Shown one piece after another: positions 1-6,184 of a stretch of DNA of 6,238 nucleotides (its first letter is position 1; each line of letters starts with the position of its first letter). This DNA is from an uncultured Collinsella sp. (GTDB lineage: Bacteria; Actinomycetota; Coriobacteriia; Coriobacteriales; Coriobacteriaceae): NCBI GenBank assembly GCA_947001705.1, contig CAMQHT010000055.1, positions 1-6,238 of the forward strand. The letters are read 5' to 3'. The notes under the pieces were generated by a model, which made no database searches, was not told the origin of the DNA, and was given only the letters and a program-made list of their open reading frames with translations. A program made the position numbers and the translations under genes.

Positions 1-155
1 GGTGCGGACGGGCGGCCCGCTTCCTCCCAGAGGACCCGGGCAAAGGCGCTGCGGGACAGAGCGGGGTCGCCGCCGGCGGCGGCCAGGGCCCCGCCGGGGA
101 CCAGCAGAGCGGCGCTCAGCCCTATGGCCAGAACGCGCGTGGGGATCTGTTTCAT
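1..155 (-). CDS. 5' part of a secreted protein, SLH-like N-terminus (runs off the window)
   Basis: Reading the minus strand from an ATG at 155 gives 51 codons that stay open to the window edge. The product starts MKQIPTRVLAIG and continues as a hydrophobic segment ending in ALAAAG, a textbook type I signal peptide with cleavage near residue 25-27. Just after it comes LSRSAFARVLWEEAGRP (about residues 33-49), which resembles the end of an S-layer homology repeat (TR-x-EFA-x-LW-x-AG-x-P) as found at the start of many clostridial surface proteins. A strong Shine-Dalgarno, GAGGAGG on the minus strand, lies 7-9 bases upstream (complement of 163-170). The gene points away from the pilin operon and is separated from it by damaged-looking sequence. 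It may therefore belong to another organism joined in assembly. The signal peptide is clear; the SLH reading rests on one short stretch. Confidence 0.6.
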   Translation of the reverse strand, partial: MKQIPTRVLAIGLSAALLVPGGALAAAGGDPALSRSAFARVLWEEAGRPSA

Positions 156-162
156 GGTAATG

Positions 163-170
163 CTCCTCCT
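163..170 (-). promoter_or_regulatory. Ribosome binding site of the minus-strand secreted protein
   Basis: The complement of 163-170 reads AGGAGGAG, 7 bases before the ATG at 155. It supports that start codon and shows that the partial gene is real, not a chance frame in GC-rich DNA. Confidence 0.6.
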
Positions 171-220
171 CGTTCATTCGGATAAAAAGAGAATAGCCCG
201 CCCGCCGCCGGCGCCGCCCA

Positions 221-305
221 GGAAAAAAAAACCCCCCGGGCTTTTACCCCCAAAACCACCCAGGCCCCCCCCCGGCGTGGGGCGCCCCCCTTTTTGGTGC
301 AAGGG
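221..305. other. Homopolymer-rich, probably corrupted sequence at a contig junction
   Basis: This stretch is a chain of single-base runs: nine A (223-231), six C (232-237), further C, A and G runs, nine C (265-273), six C and five T (to about 295). It encodes nothing convincing and resembles low-quality read tails or collapsed sequence more than natural DNA. The core AAAACCCCCCGGGCTTTT is nearly palindromic, so it could be the collapsed remnant of an intrinsic terminator between the minus-strand gene and whatever lay upstream. It separates the SLH-like gene from the pilin leader and is a likely chimeric join. Confidence 0.5.
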
Positions 306-429
306 GACGGGTTCGTTTGCACCACGGCGGAGGAGGTTATCCCCCCGAGCGGCTTTTCAAGCAAAGTTAAGTTGTTTAAACATATACATGAATCATTGAA
401 ATACAACCGCTTTAATGCATAAACGGTAA

Positions 430-474
430 CAGGTAAATATCAACTGGTATTAAATTAAAAGACCTATTTACCTG
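430..474. repeat. Inner 10-bp perfect inverted repeat (CAGGTAAATA / TATTTACCTG)
   Basis: CAGGTAAATA at 430-439 pairs exactly with TATTTACCTG at 465-474 around a 25-base AT-rich loop. An extra GGTAA half-site lies at 425-429, and the direct repeat ACTGGTAT occurs at 443-450 and 486-493. Spaced GGTA-type half-sites look like an operator for a dimeric regulator. A stem-loop in the transcript is the other simple reading. There is no T-run after it, so it does not look like a terminator. Confidence 0.6.
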
Positions 475-477
475 CGG

Positions 478-507
478 TTTACATGACTGGTATCTATATT
501 GTATTTT
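478..507 (+). promoter_or_regulatory. Possible sigma-70-type promoter of the pilin operon
   Basis: TTTACA (478-483, 5 of 6 to TTGACA) is followed after 18 bases by TATTTT (502-507, 4 of 6 to TATAAT), with TATATT just upstream at 495-500. The site lies about 150 bases before the ATG at 658, inside the inverted-repeat region. This is a weak match and only a candidate. Confidence 0.3.
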
Positions 508-646
508 ATGCATTGTGGCATAGACGAACCGTCTTAGAAGTTGCTCCCCGATGGGTTCTTGCAATGCGCTAGGTAGGTTCTCGTTGATGTTGGGGTTTGT
601 GTTCGATCCGACGATTCGCCGTATTCCACAACGTGTTGTAGGAATT

Positions 647-652
647 AGGGGA
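647..652 (+). promoter_or_regulatory. Ribosome binding site deciding the start at 658
   Basis: AGGGGA ends 5 bases before the ATG at 658. The next in-frame ATG (688, residue 11) has no comparable site. Starting there would also remove the basic n-region (RSR) of the signal peptide, so 658 is preferred. Confidence 0.55.
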
Positions 653-657
653 CAACT

Positions 658-3600
658 ATGGACGCACACCGCTCACGGTCGCTGGGTATGGCGGCCTTGA
701 TCTTCATTTTAATTAGCCTCACCGCCGCAGTTTTTCACGGTGCAGCCCCCGTGCGCGCCGAGGATGCGACGACACCAACGCCGATTGAGATCAACGACGA
801 TACGGCAACGGTTGAGGTCAAGCTGTATACCGATGAGAACCATAATCAGCCTTTGGGTGATACTGCCGTAACGTCTACTTCGAAGCTCTACGGAGCTTTT
901 TCGGCACAATTTAAAAGCGGTAAGGCGCCTTCGTCTGGGAACAACATCGCTGTCTATGAGCTGCCAGGCACCATCGTCGTTGATGACGCAGGTGGCAACC
1001 TCATGGAGGGTTCGGAATCTTCTGCCGCCCAAGCTGGCACGTGGAAGATCGAAGGTAATAAGGTTGTCTTTACGTTTGACAAGGGCTGGCTTGAACGGAA
1101 TCCTGCGAACATTCATGTCGCGGCAAACTTCTCGTTCCAGCTTAAAAACAAGAATGTCGGTTCTGGTAGCAACGCATCTTTCGTGTTTCCTGGTGCGGGA
1201 ATGATCAATATCCCCACCAAAGACGGCAAAGTCACAGGGACGAAGTCGGGGACCTTCTTCCAGGGAGCAGATGGCGTGGCCAAGGTTACCTGGACCGTTA
1301 AACTCACCGTCGAGTCGTATGCCACGAATGTCAAGTTAACCGACGCGCTGGGCGACAACTTCAACTTTGTGATAGGCAGCTTCGCACTCGACGGCACGAA
1401 GCTCGAACCCCAGCCGAAGATCGACAGCCAGGTCGCGACCCTCGACAGCCTGGGCAATCTTTCCCAGGGCGACCACACGATCACGTACGAAACGGAGCTG
1501 AAGAGCGGCGTTTCGGCAAACAGCGGCGATTTGATCAAAGCTGACAATACGGCAATGTGGAATTGGGCTGGTTCAACCGACGGCGACAACAAAACAGCTA
1601 CGGCTGAGCCTGTTACATTCGGCTACGACATGATTGACAAGTCCAACGGATCGGGCACACCGTCGGACATCAAGTGGACGGTCAGACTCAACCAAGGCAA
1701 GCTCAAGGCCGACATGAGCGGCTACGTGTTCACCGATTATCTGGACGGAAAACAGACGTATACGGGCAACTACTTTACGGTTTACAAAGGCGACTCGGAG
1801 GCGAGCGGAGTCGAGATTGAGAAAGGCAACCTTGACCCAAAGGAACAATCCTTTTCCTATAAGTTCCGGGATAACCTTGAGGATAAGTACGCCACCTACT
1901 GCATCGTTTATCACACAAAGATGAACGACACGAGCTCGTACGGCACCGTGCGCAACAACGCGACCATCGAGCGTGAAGGCTCCGTTTCCGGTACCGATGA
2001 AGGCAGTTTCACGCCGCAGCTGACGGGTGTTGTGCCGATCACCAAGAGGCTCGTGAGATCCAATGAGGCGACGACGGGCAGGGCGACATGGGAGACGAAG
2101 GTCGCGCTGAAGGCGATCGTCAATGCGGTCCATCCAGACGAGGTGACGGTGAAGGACACGTTTCAGTCGGCATGGTCGCAGAAACTTGGTGTCGACGAAA
2201 GCTCCATTACCATTAAAATCGGCGATACCGTGCTGGAACGGGGCGCCGACTGGAATCCAACGGCTAGCTTTCCGGGTAATGAAACAAAGGAAAACTACGA
2301 CCTCAAAATCATCGTTACCAACAAAGTGAAGGACGCCCTCGAGAAAGAGGACTACGCCGTTATCACCTACGACACCACATCAGAAGCGCTGTCGGGCTGG
2401 TACTCAAACTTTGCGTCGGTCAGCGCGCCGGGCCTGAAATTAAAGTGGCCGTTCACCGAACCCGTCAAGTACGTTGTCAACCAAGAAACGAAGTCCGCGG
2501 TCGAGAAGCCGGAAGCGGAGTCGAAGGTGTCTTGGGTTGAGAACTTCGATTGGCATACCGTTGACGGCTCGGATGAGAAGGGCGCCTGGATCGTCGGCTG
2601 GACGGTGTATGCAAACCGCCAAAAGGGTAATAAGGGCGCAAATGGCGAGTTCGAATACTTTGGAGCTGGAAAGCTGGGCGGGAAACCGCTGAATATCATC
2701 GACACCCTTCCGGACGGTATGAGCTATGTCGCGAATTCCGCCAAGTTCACGCTCGTGCAGAATCCCTACGATCAACATACGGGGCTTGGGCGCGGAGGCG
2801 AGGCCAAGGAGGTCGTTAAGAGTCGGACACTTGCCGCTGGCAACGTTAGCAGCAGAGGCAACACGGTCACTTTCTCCATCCCCACGACGGAACTCGGCGA
2901 CTACGCCGGTTACGCTAAGCTTACGTATCAGACGGCGGTCAAGCGTGGTGAGCTCGATACCTCCACAAACGAGGTGAAGTTCACCAATTCTGCGCGCGCC
3001 GAGTCGGGAAGCAAGAAATTCGACTATGGCAGTGGTGCTGTCATCATTAAGAACAACGTCATCAAGAAGACCGGCGAACAGGTCGACAATAGTAATCGCA
3101 TCAAATACACCATTTTCGTTAACGAGTCAGCTGTCGATCTTAAGAGTGACACTGGTGTCCTCGAGCTGGTCGATACCATGGATGCCAAGTGCACGTTGGT
3201 GCCGTCGACGCTTAAGATCTATGAGCGCGTGAACAACGATTGGTCTGAGCTGGCCGATAAGGATTATTCGTCAAAGATGGAGCAAATCAACAACGAATCT
3301 GGCTCATGTACGAGATTGACACTTAACGTGCCCGATGAGAAATACCTCAAGGTCGAGTACGAGGTCATCCCGAGCGGAAATCCTGGCAACAAGGTTCCTC
3401 TTTCCAATACCGCCATGCTTACGGGTGTGAAGGACGGTTCTGCGACTGATGATCAAACATGGGAAATCAAAAAAGCTTCTGCCAGCGCAGGTGGCAACGG
3501 CTACGGCATCACGATGACCAAATACGATGCGCAGCAGGTCGGTGCGACGCTCAAGGGGGCGGAGTTCGCACTCTACAGAGTGGATATGGGCGGGGAGAGC

Positions 3601-4374
3601 GCCAGATCGTTGTTTGCCACCGCTAAGACCGATGACAACGGCAATATATCGTTCGGCACGAGCGACAGCGCGATGAACAGTTGCGTGCTCTACCAGCTTG
3701 AGGAGACCAGGGCGCCTGTTGGCTACGCCAAGGCCGAGCCTACGTGGATCATGCTCAAGGGCAACGAAAGCGACGAGGATTATCAAACTGCGCTAGCTAA
3801 GGCGAAGACCATCGCCGGCGGCGCGGAGATCGTAGGCGATGACAAAAAGGACGAGATTTGGGTCTATGACAATCGTCTAAAGGGATCCGCAACAATCCAG
3901 GCTAAGAAAGTGCTTGAAGGTGGCACATTCAAGAAGGGACAGTTCTCGTTTACACTTAAGGATGGCGACGGCAGGGTGCTCCAGACGGTGACCAACGACG
4001 CCGAGGGCAATGTCTCCTTCAACGTCGACTACAACAAGGCCGATACCTACACTTACACCATCTCTGAGGTCGTCCCCGAGGGTGCCGAGAACAATGTCAA
4101 GGACCATATCGCCTACGACACAACCGTGCACGATGTTACGGTTAACGTGACTATCGACAATGAGCATGAGCAGCTCGACACCGTCGTCACGTATGACGGT
4201 GCCTCCCGGGAGTCGCCGACCTTTACCAACAAGTATTCGACCATGCTTCCTGAGGCGGGCGGTGCCGGCTTGACTATGACGTATTTGGCTGGTGCATCGC
4301 TGCTGTGTTTTGCTGCGACATGGATGCATGCTCGTCGCCATCGCGATCAAGATCGAGGTGGTCGCCGTGAATAA
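658..4374 (+). CDS. Large multi-domain isopeptide adhesin / ancillary or tip pilin, LPEAG-anchored
   Basis: A 1238-residue surface protein, complete at both ends. Residues 1-34 are a signal peptide (basic start, hydrophobic core, cleavage after VRA). Residues about 42-200 resemble the N-terminal region of Cna/MSCRAMM-type adhesins (VVFTFDKGWLERNPANIHV). About five stalk modules follow (roughly 201-320, 321-450, 455-590, 600-785, 790-940), each with W/Y-rich strands and a late N-x-A. Four offer Lys-Asp-Asn sets for intramolecular isopeptide bonds: K328/D360/N434, K463/D500/N584, K612/D682/N777, K803 or K804/D839/N917. A SpaA/CnaB domain (948-1073) has K955, E-box E1016 in LEETRAPVGY, and N1072. 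A FctA-type (streptococcal pilin isopeptide linkage) domain (1076-1193) has K1084, E1137 and N1191. The end is a sorting signal: LPEAG 1197-1201, membrane segment 1205-1224, basic tail. No WxxxVxVYPK pilin motif is seen, so a tip or ancillary role fits better than a backbone role. Ligand unknown. The bond residues are inferred from alignment by eye. Confidence 0.88.
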   Translation: MDAHRSRSLGMAALIFILISLTAAVFHGAAPVRAEDATTPTPIEINDDTATVEVKLYTDENHNQPLGDTAVTSTSKLYGAFSAQFKSGKAPSSGNNIAVYELPGTIVVDDAGGNLMEGSESSAAQAGTWKIEGNKVVFTFDKGWLERNPANIHVAANFSFQLKNKNVGSGSNASFVFPGAGMINIPTKDGKVTGTKSGTFFQGADGVAKVTWTVKLTVESYATNVKLTDALGDNFNFVIGSFALDGTKLEPQPKIDSQVATLDSLGNLSQGDHTITYETELKSGVSANSGDLIKADNTAMWNWAGSTDGDNKTATAEPVTFGYDMIDKSNGSGTPSDIKWTVRLNQGKLKADMSGYVFTDYLDGKQTYTGNYFTVYKGDSEASGVEIEKGNLDPKEQSFSYKFRDNLEDKYATYCIVYHTKMNDTSSYGTVRNNATIEREGSVSGTDEGSFTPQLTGVVPITKRLVRSNEATTGRATWETKVALKAIVNAVHPDEVTVKDTFQSAWSQKLGVDESSITIKIGDTVLERGADWNPTASFPGNETKENYDLKIIVTNKVKDALEKEDYAVITYDTTSEALSGWYSNFASVSAPGLKLKWPFTEPVKYVVNQETKSAVEKPEAESKVSWVENFDWHTVDGSDEKGAWIVGWTVYANRQKGNKGANGEFEYFGAGKLGGKPLNIIDTLPDGMSYVANSAKFTLVQNPYDQHTGLGRGGEAKEVVKSRTLAAGNVSSRGNTVTFSIPTTELGDYAGYAKLTYQTAVKRGELDTSTNEVKFTNSARAESGSKKFDYGSGAVIIKNNVIKKTGEQVDNSNRIKYTIFVNESAVDLKSDTGVLELVDTMDAKCTLVPSTLKIYERVNNDWSELADKDYSSKMEQINNESGSCTRLTLNVPDEKYLKVEYEVIPSGNPGNKVPLSNTAMLTGVKDGSATDDQTWEIKKASASAGGNGYGITMTKYDAQQVGATLKGAEFALYRVDMGGESARSLFATAKTDDNGNISFGTSDSAMNSCVLYQLEETRAPVGYAKAEPTWIMLKGNESDEDYQTALAKAKTIAGGAEIVGDDKKDEIWVYDNRLKGSATIQAKKVLEGGTFKKGQFSFTLKDGDGRVLQTVTNDAEGNVSFNVDYNKADTYTYTISEVVPEGAENNVKDHIAYDTTVHDVTVNVTIDNEHEQLDTVVTYDGASRESPTFTNKYSTMLPEAGGAGLTMTYLAGASLLCFAATWMHARRHRDQDRGGRRE
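4246..4374 (+). other. Cell-wall sorting signal with variant motif LPEAG
   Basis: LPEAG (codons 4246-4260) is followed by another G, about 20 hydrophobic residues and the basic tail ARRHRDQDRGGRRE. Position, order and lengths match a sortase sorting signal, but the usual Thr is Ala. Sortases cleave after the fourth residue, so the acyl-enzyme would form through Ala. This suggests a sortase adapted to LPxAG. Confidence 0.75.
4355..4362 (+). promoter_or_regulatory. Ribosome binding site of the backbone pilin, inside the upstream coding region
   Basis: GAGGTGGT within the last codons of the large pilin gene lies 4-7 bases before the GTG at 4367. It selects that GTG over upstream in-frame starts such as the ATG at 4292, which would place extra non-signal residues before the hydrophobic core. 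It also points to translational coupling. Confidence 0.6.
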
Positions 4375-6010
4375 GGTGTTTCGTCATTTGTTGACCGTTG
4401 TGGCAATAGCCATGGTTGCCGTCTTCTCTTTCGCGATTGCCCCTGGGACGGCCTGCGCGGCGGGCACCGGTGCCATTACGGTGGGCGGTACAGTTGCGAC
4501 GCGGTATGACGCGTACCAGCTCTTTTCGGCGACCGTTGCCGACGATGACGATGCTGGCCAAAAAATTGCAACTGACGTAACGTGGGCGAATGACACGGTT
4601 CGTCAAACTGCTCTTTCGGTGCTGCATGATGCGGGGCTTGATAGCTCGGCATCGACGGCGCAAGAGGCTGCCGAGTGGCTGAATGCGGGCGGACATATGT
4701 CGACTGCGCTGACGGCAAAGCTTGCCCGTGCGATTTGCAATGTCGGTGTACCTTCTGTGGCCCTTAACGCGGGCACGACGGCCGAGCTGCCCAGCGGATA
4801 CTGGCTCATCGTCGCCGACGACGACGCCATCGCCCAGGGCGAGGCCGGCACCGCGCCGATCGTGGCACTGGTCGGCGGCAGCGCCGTAACCGTCAAGCCC
4901 AAGGCGGCGACCCCCAAGGTGTTCAAGCATGTGCTGGAGGACAACACCGCCGACTGGCAGAAGGCCGTCGACGCCACCGTGGGCGACGATCTGTACTGGC
5001 GCCTCTCGGCCACGGTCCCGGCGGGCCTCGCGGCCTACGACGCCTACACGGTGCAGTTCGTCGACACCATGAGCGCGGGGCTCGACCCCTCCAAGGTGGC
5101 CGCGAGCATGCGCGTGTACGTGGCGGCGGGCGCGGACGGCGGCTTTGACGCCGTCACATGTGAGGGCGGTAACGCCAACTCGACGCTGGCTAAAGGGTGG
5201 ACGGACATTACTTCACAGTGCAGGGTCTCGGTCGAGGGCAATGCCTTCACCGTGCGCACCGGCGACCTGATCGCCGCGCTCGGCGGGGCCGACGCCTTCA
5301 CCGCGGGCGCCCGCGTGGTTGCTGTCTACAATGCGCCGTTGGGGGCCAACTGCAATCGAGGCGCCACCAAGGGCAACCCCAACGAGGTCTACCTGCGCTA
5401 CCCGCGCTCTCCCCTCGCCGACCAGTCCGGCGACGCCGGCTTCACCCGCACGCCGAGCGACGATGCGTGCGCCTACACCTGGGGTCTCAGTCTGATCAAG
5501 CGCTCAAGCTCGGACGATAAACCGATCGCGGGCGCCAAGCTGCGCATCATCGATGACCGCGGGCGCATCCTAACGACTGACGGCTCGTGGTCGACGGATG
5601 CCGACGCGTGCGTCACCACGGGCTCGGACGGCCATGTGGAATTGACCGGTGTGGACGCGGGCGTCTATACCGTCGAAGAGGTCGCGGCACCCAAGGGCTA
5701 CACCGCCTTTGGGGGCAAGCGTACGGTGACGGTTACGGCCGAGGGTCTGGACGTTAAACAGGTGGCGGCCGCGAAGCCCAAGGTGACTGTATCGGTCGAA
5801 AGCCCTCTGCGGGTTGATGCAGCCGATGCCGGGACGGGTTCGATTGAACTGTCGGTGCTCAACACCCCAAGCAAAGAAGTAAGTCGAGGCTTTATGCCCT
5901 CGACGGGAGATAGAACGTTGGTACTGGTGGCGGTTTTGGCTGCCATCGGAGTGGCGGCTATTGTTGTCGCGTTCGTCATCAAGCGAGGAGGAGGTCGCCG
6001 TGAAAAATAA
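4367..6010 (+). CDS. SpaH/EbpB-like major (backbone) pilin, MPSTG-anchored
   Basis: A 547-residue fimbrial subunit starting at GTG 4367, overlapping the previous stop by 8 bases. Residues 1-32 are a signal peptide (NKVFRHLL, hydrophobic core, cleavage near ACAA/G). Residues about 33-180 match the N-terminal domain of Gram-positive backbone pilins (YDAYQLF, LPSGYWLI) and end in VTVKPK, with K179 the likely pilin-motif lysine that links subunits. Residues 181-365 are an isopeptide domain (GDDLYWRLSATVP, FVDTMSAGL, NEVYLRYP) with K187 or K184, D233 and N339 as the candidate bond set. Residues 370-500 are a CnaB domain (LSLIKR, DKPIAGAKLRI, E-box VEEVAAPKGY) with K378, E438 and N499. MPSTG (510-514), a membrane segment (518-538) and the tail KRGGGRREK complete it. 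Length and domain order fit a SpaH/FimA-type shaft protein polymerised by a class C sortase. The mature protein has six cysteines (124, 265, 285, 329, 368, 415), which may pair. The middle of the gene is much more GC-rich than its ends. Confidence 0.88.
   Translation: MNKVFRHLLTVVAIAMVAVFSFAIAPGTACAAGTGAITVGGTVATRYDAYQLFSATVADDDDAGQKIATDVTWANDTVRQTALSVLHDAGLDSSASTAQEAAEWLNAGGHMSTALTAKLARAICNVGVPSVALNAGTTAELPSGYWLIVADDDAIAQGEAGTAPIVALVGGSAVTVKPKAATPKVFKHVLEDNTADWQKAVDATVGDDLYWRLSATVPAGLAAYDAYTVQFVDTMSAGLDPSKVAASMRVYVAAGADGGFDAVTCEGGNANSTLAKGWTDITSQCRVSVEGNAFTVRTGDLIAALGGADAFTAGARVVAVYNAPLGANCNRGATKGNPNEVYLRYPRSPLADQSGDAGFTRTPSDDACAYTWGLSLIKRSSSDDKPIAGAKLRIIDDRGRILTTDGSWSTDADACVTTGSDGHVELTGVDAGVYTVEEVAAPKGYTAFGGKRTVTVTAEGLDVKQVAAAKPKVTVSVESPLRVDAADAGTGSIELSVLNTPSKEVSRGFMPSTGDRTLVLVAVLAAIGVAAIVVAFVIKRGGGRREK
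5894..6010 (+). other. Cell-wall sorting signal with variant motif MPSTG
   Basis: MPSTG (codons 5894-5908) is followed by D, R, T, a hydrophobic stretch of about 21 residues and a Lys/Arg tail. The order is that of a sortase substrate. Met replaces the first Leu, while Thr-Gly at the cleavage site is kept. Confidence 0.75.
5985..5995 (+). promoter_or_regulatory. Strong ribosome binding site for a third gene
   Basis: GAGGAGGAGGT lies inside the last codons of the backbone pilin and 4 bases before a GTG at 6000. It is the strongest Shine-Dalgarno in the locus and sits in the same context (GGTCGCCGTGAA) as the one before the backbone pilin, so a downstream gene very probably started here. Confidence 0.65.
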
Positions 6011-6053
6011 TTGCCCCCCTTGCTCAGTGGCGTACTGCCTCCGTAGCGAGTGA
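6000..6053 (+). pseudogene. Start of a third operon gene, frame closed after 17 codons
   Basis: GTG at 6000 overlaps the pilin stop by 11 bases and has an excellent ribosome binding site, but the frame (MKNNCPPCSVAYCLRSE) ends at TGA 6051. A run of six C (6013-6018) lies early in it, and the sequence degenerates from about 6100 on, so a base-count error or an assembly break is a likely cause. By operon logic the expected gene is another pilin subunit, a pilin sortase or a signal peptidase. Nothing in the 17 residues identifies it. A short natural remnant is also possible. Confidence 0.4.
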
Positions 6054-6120
6054 CGCGCAGGCCTACCGACCTGATGATCATTGGTTTTGAAAAAGTTACT
6101 AGAGAACCCTCCAAGAAAAG

Positions 6121-6184
6121 CGGGGGCCCCCGGGGCCATTTGCCCCCGGGGCCCCCGGGGTTTGGGGGCCGCCCCCCCCCCCGG
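6121..6184. other. G/C homopolymer low-complexity stretch, probably corrupted
   Basis: Alternating runs of four to five G and C, interrupted by CCATTT and TTT, end in eleven C (6172-6182) followed by GGCGTG. It can fold on itself, but has no T-tract and no coding content. It mirrors the stretch at 221-305, which also holds a long C run followed by GGCGTG, and is most easily read as a sequencing or assembly artefact at the contig end. Confidence 0.5.

Larger units (their letters stand above)
414..514. repeat. Outer 10-bp perfect inverted repeat (AATGCATAAA / TTTATGCATT)
   Basis: AATGCATAAA at 414-423 is the exact reverse complement of TTTATGCATT at 505-514, with 81 bases between them. The left arm overlaps a possible -10 (CATAAA) and the right arm overlaps another (TATTTT). 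A second, inner inverted repeat lies inside it. Possible roles are a regulator site, a structured leader RNA, or the ends of a small invertible promoter segment. The sequence alone does not decide between these. Confidence 0.6.
306..657 (+). promoter_or_regulatory. Intergenic leader upstream of the large pilin gene
   Basis: About 350 bases without a convincing gene. 306-360 is still GC-rich and holds an isolated SD-like GGAGGAGG (327-334) with no usable frame behind it. 360-530 is markedly AT-rich, as expected for a promoter region, and contains the nested inverted repeats listed separately. Two weak sigma-70-like pairs can be drawn: TTGAAA (396-401) with CATAAA (418-423, spacer 16) and TTTACA (478-483) with TATTTT (502-507, spacer 18). 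Neither is strong. 530-645 is of mixed composition and would be a 5' untranslated leader of more than 100 bases. It contains a small ACAAC-GT-GTTGT dyad (628-639), but I recognise no riboswitch or T-box. Confidence 0.45.

Noticed and set aside
124..399. Plus-strand open frame of 91 codons, Pro/Lys-rich
   Set aside because: It runs opposite to the signal-peptide gene and through homopolymer runs; the KKKPP and PPRPPP composition is a product of the A and C runs. No ribosome binding site.
628..639. ACAAC-GT-GTTGT dyad just before the start codon as an operator
   Set aside because: Only 5-bp arms, likely by chance; no second copy in the leader.
709..2159. Several long minus-strand open frames opposite the large pilin gene
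   Set aside because: They lack ribosome binding sites and recognisable domains, and overlap a gene with clear domain structure.
4439..4465. GTAC at the end of the backbone pilin signal peptide as a lipobox (Cys30)
   Set aside because: The -3 residue is Gly, not Leu/Val/Ile, and the protein has a sortase anchor; ordinary signal peptidase I cleavage at ACAA/G fits better.
5197..5520. Plus-strand frame of 107 codons, very Arg-rich
   Set aside because: A shifted-frame shadow of GC-rich pilin codons; the Arg/Gly/His bias is typical of such shadows.
6121..6160. G/C self-complementary stretch as an intrinsic terminator of the operon
   Set aside because: No T-tract follows, the arms are simple G and C runs, and the block resembles the damaged block at the other end.
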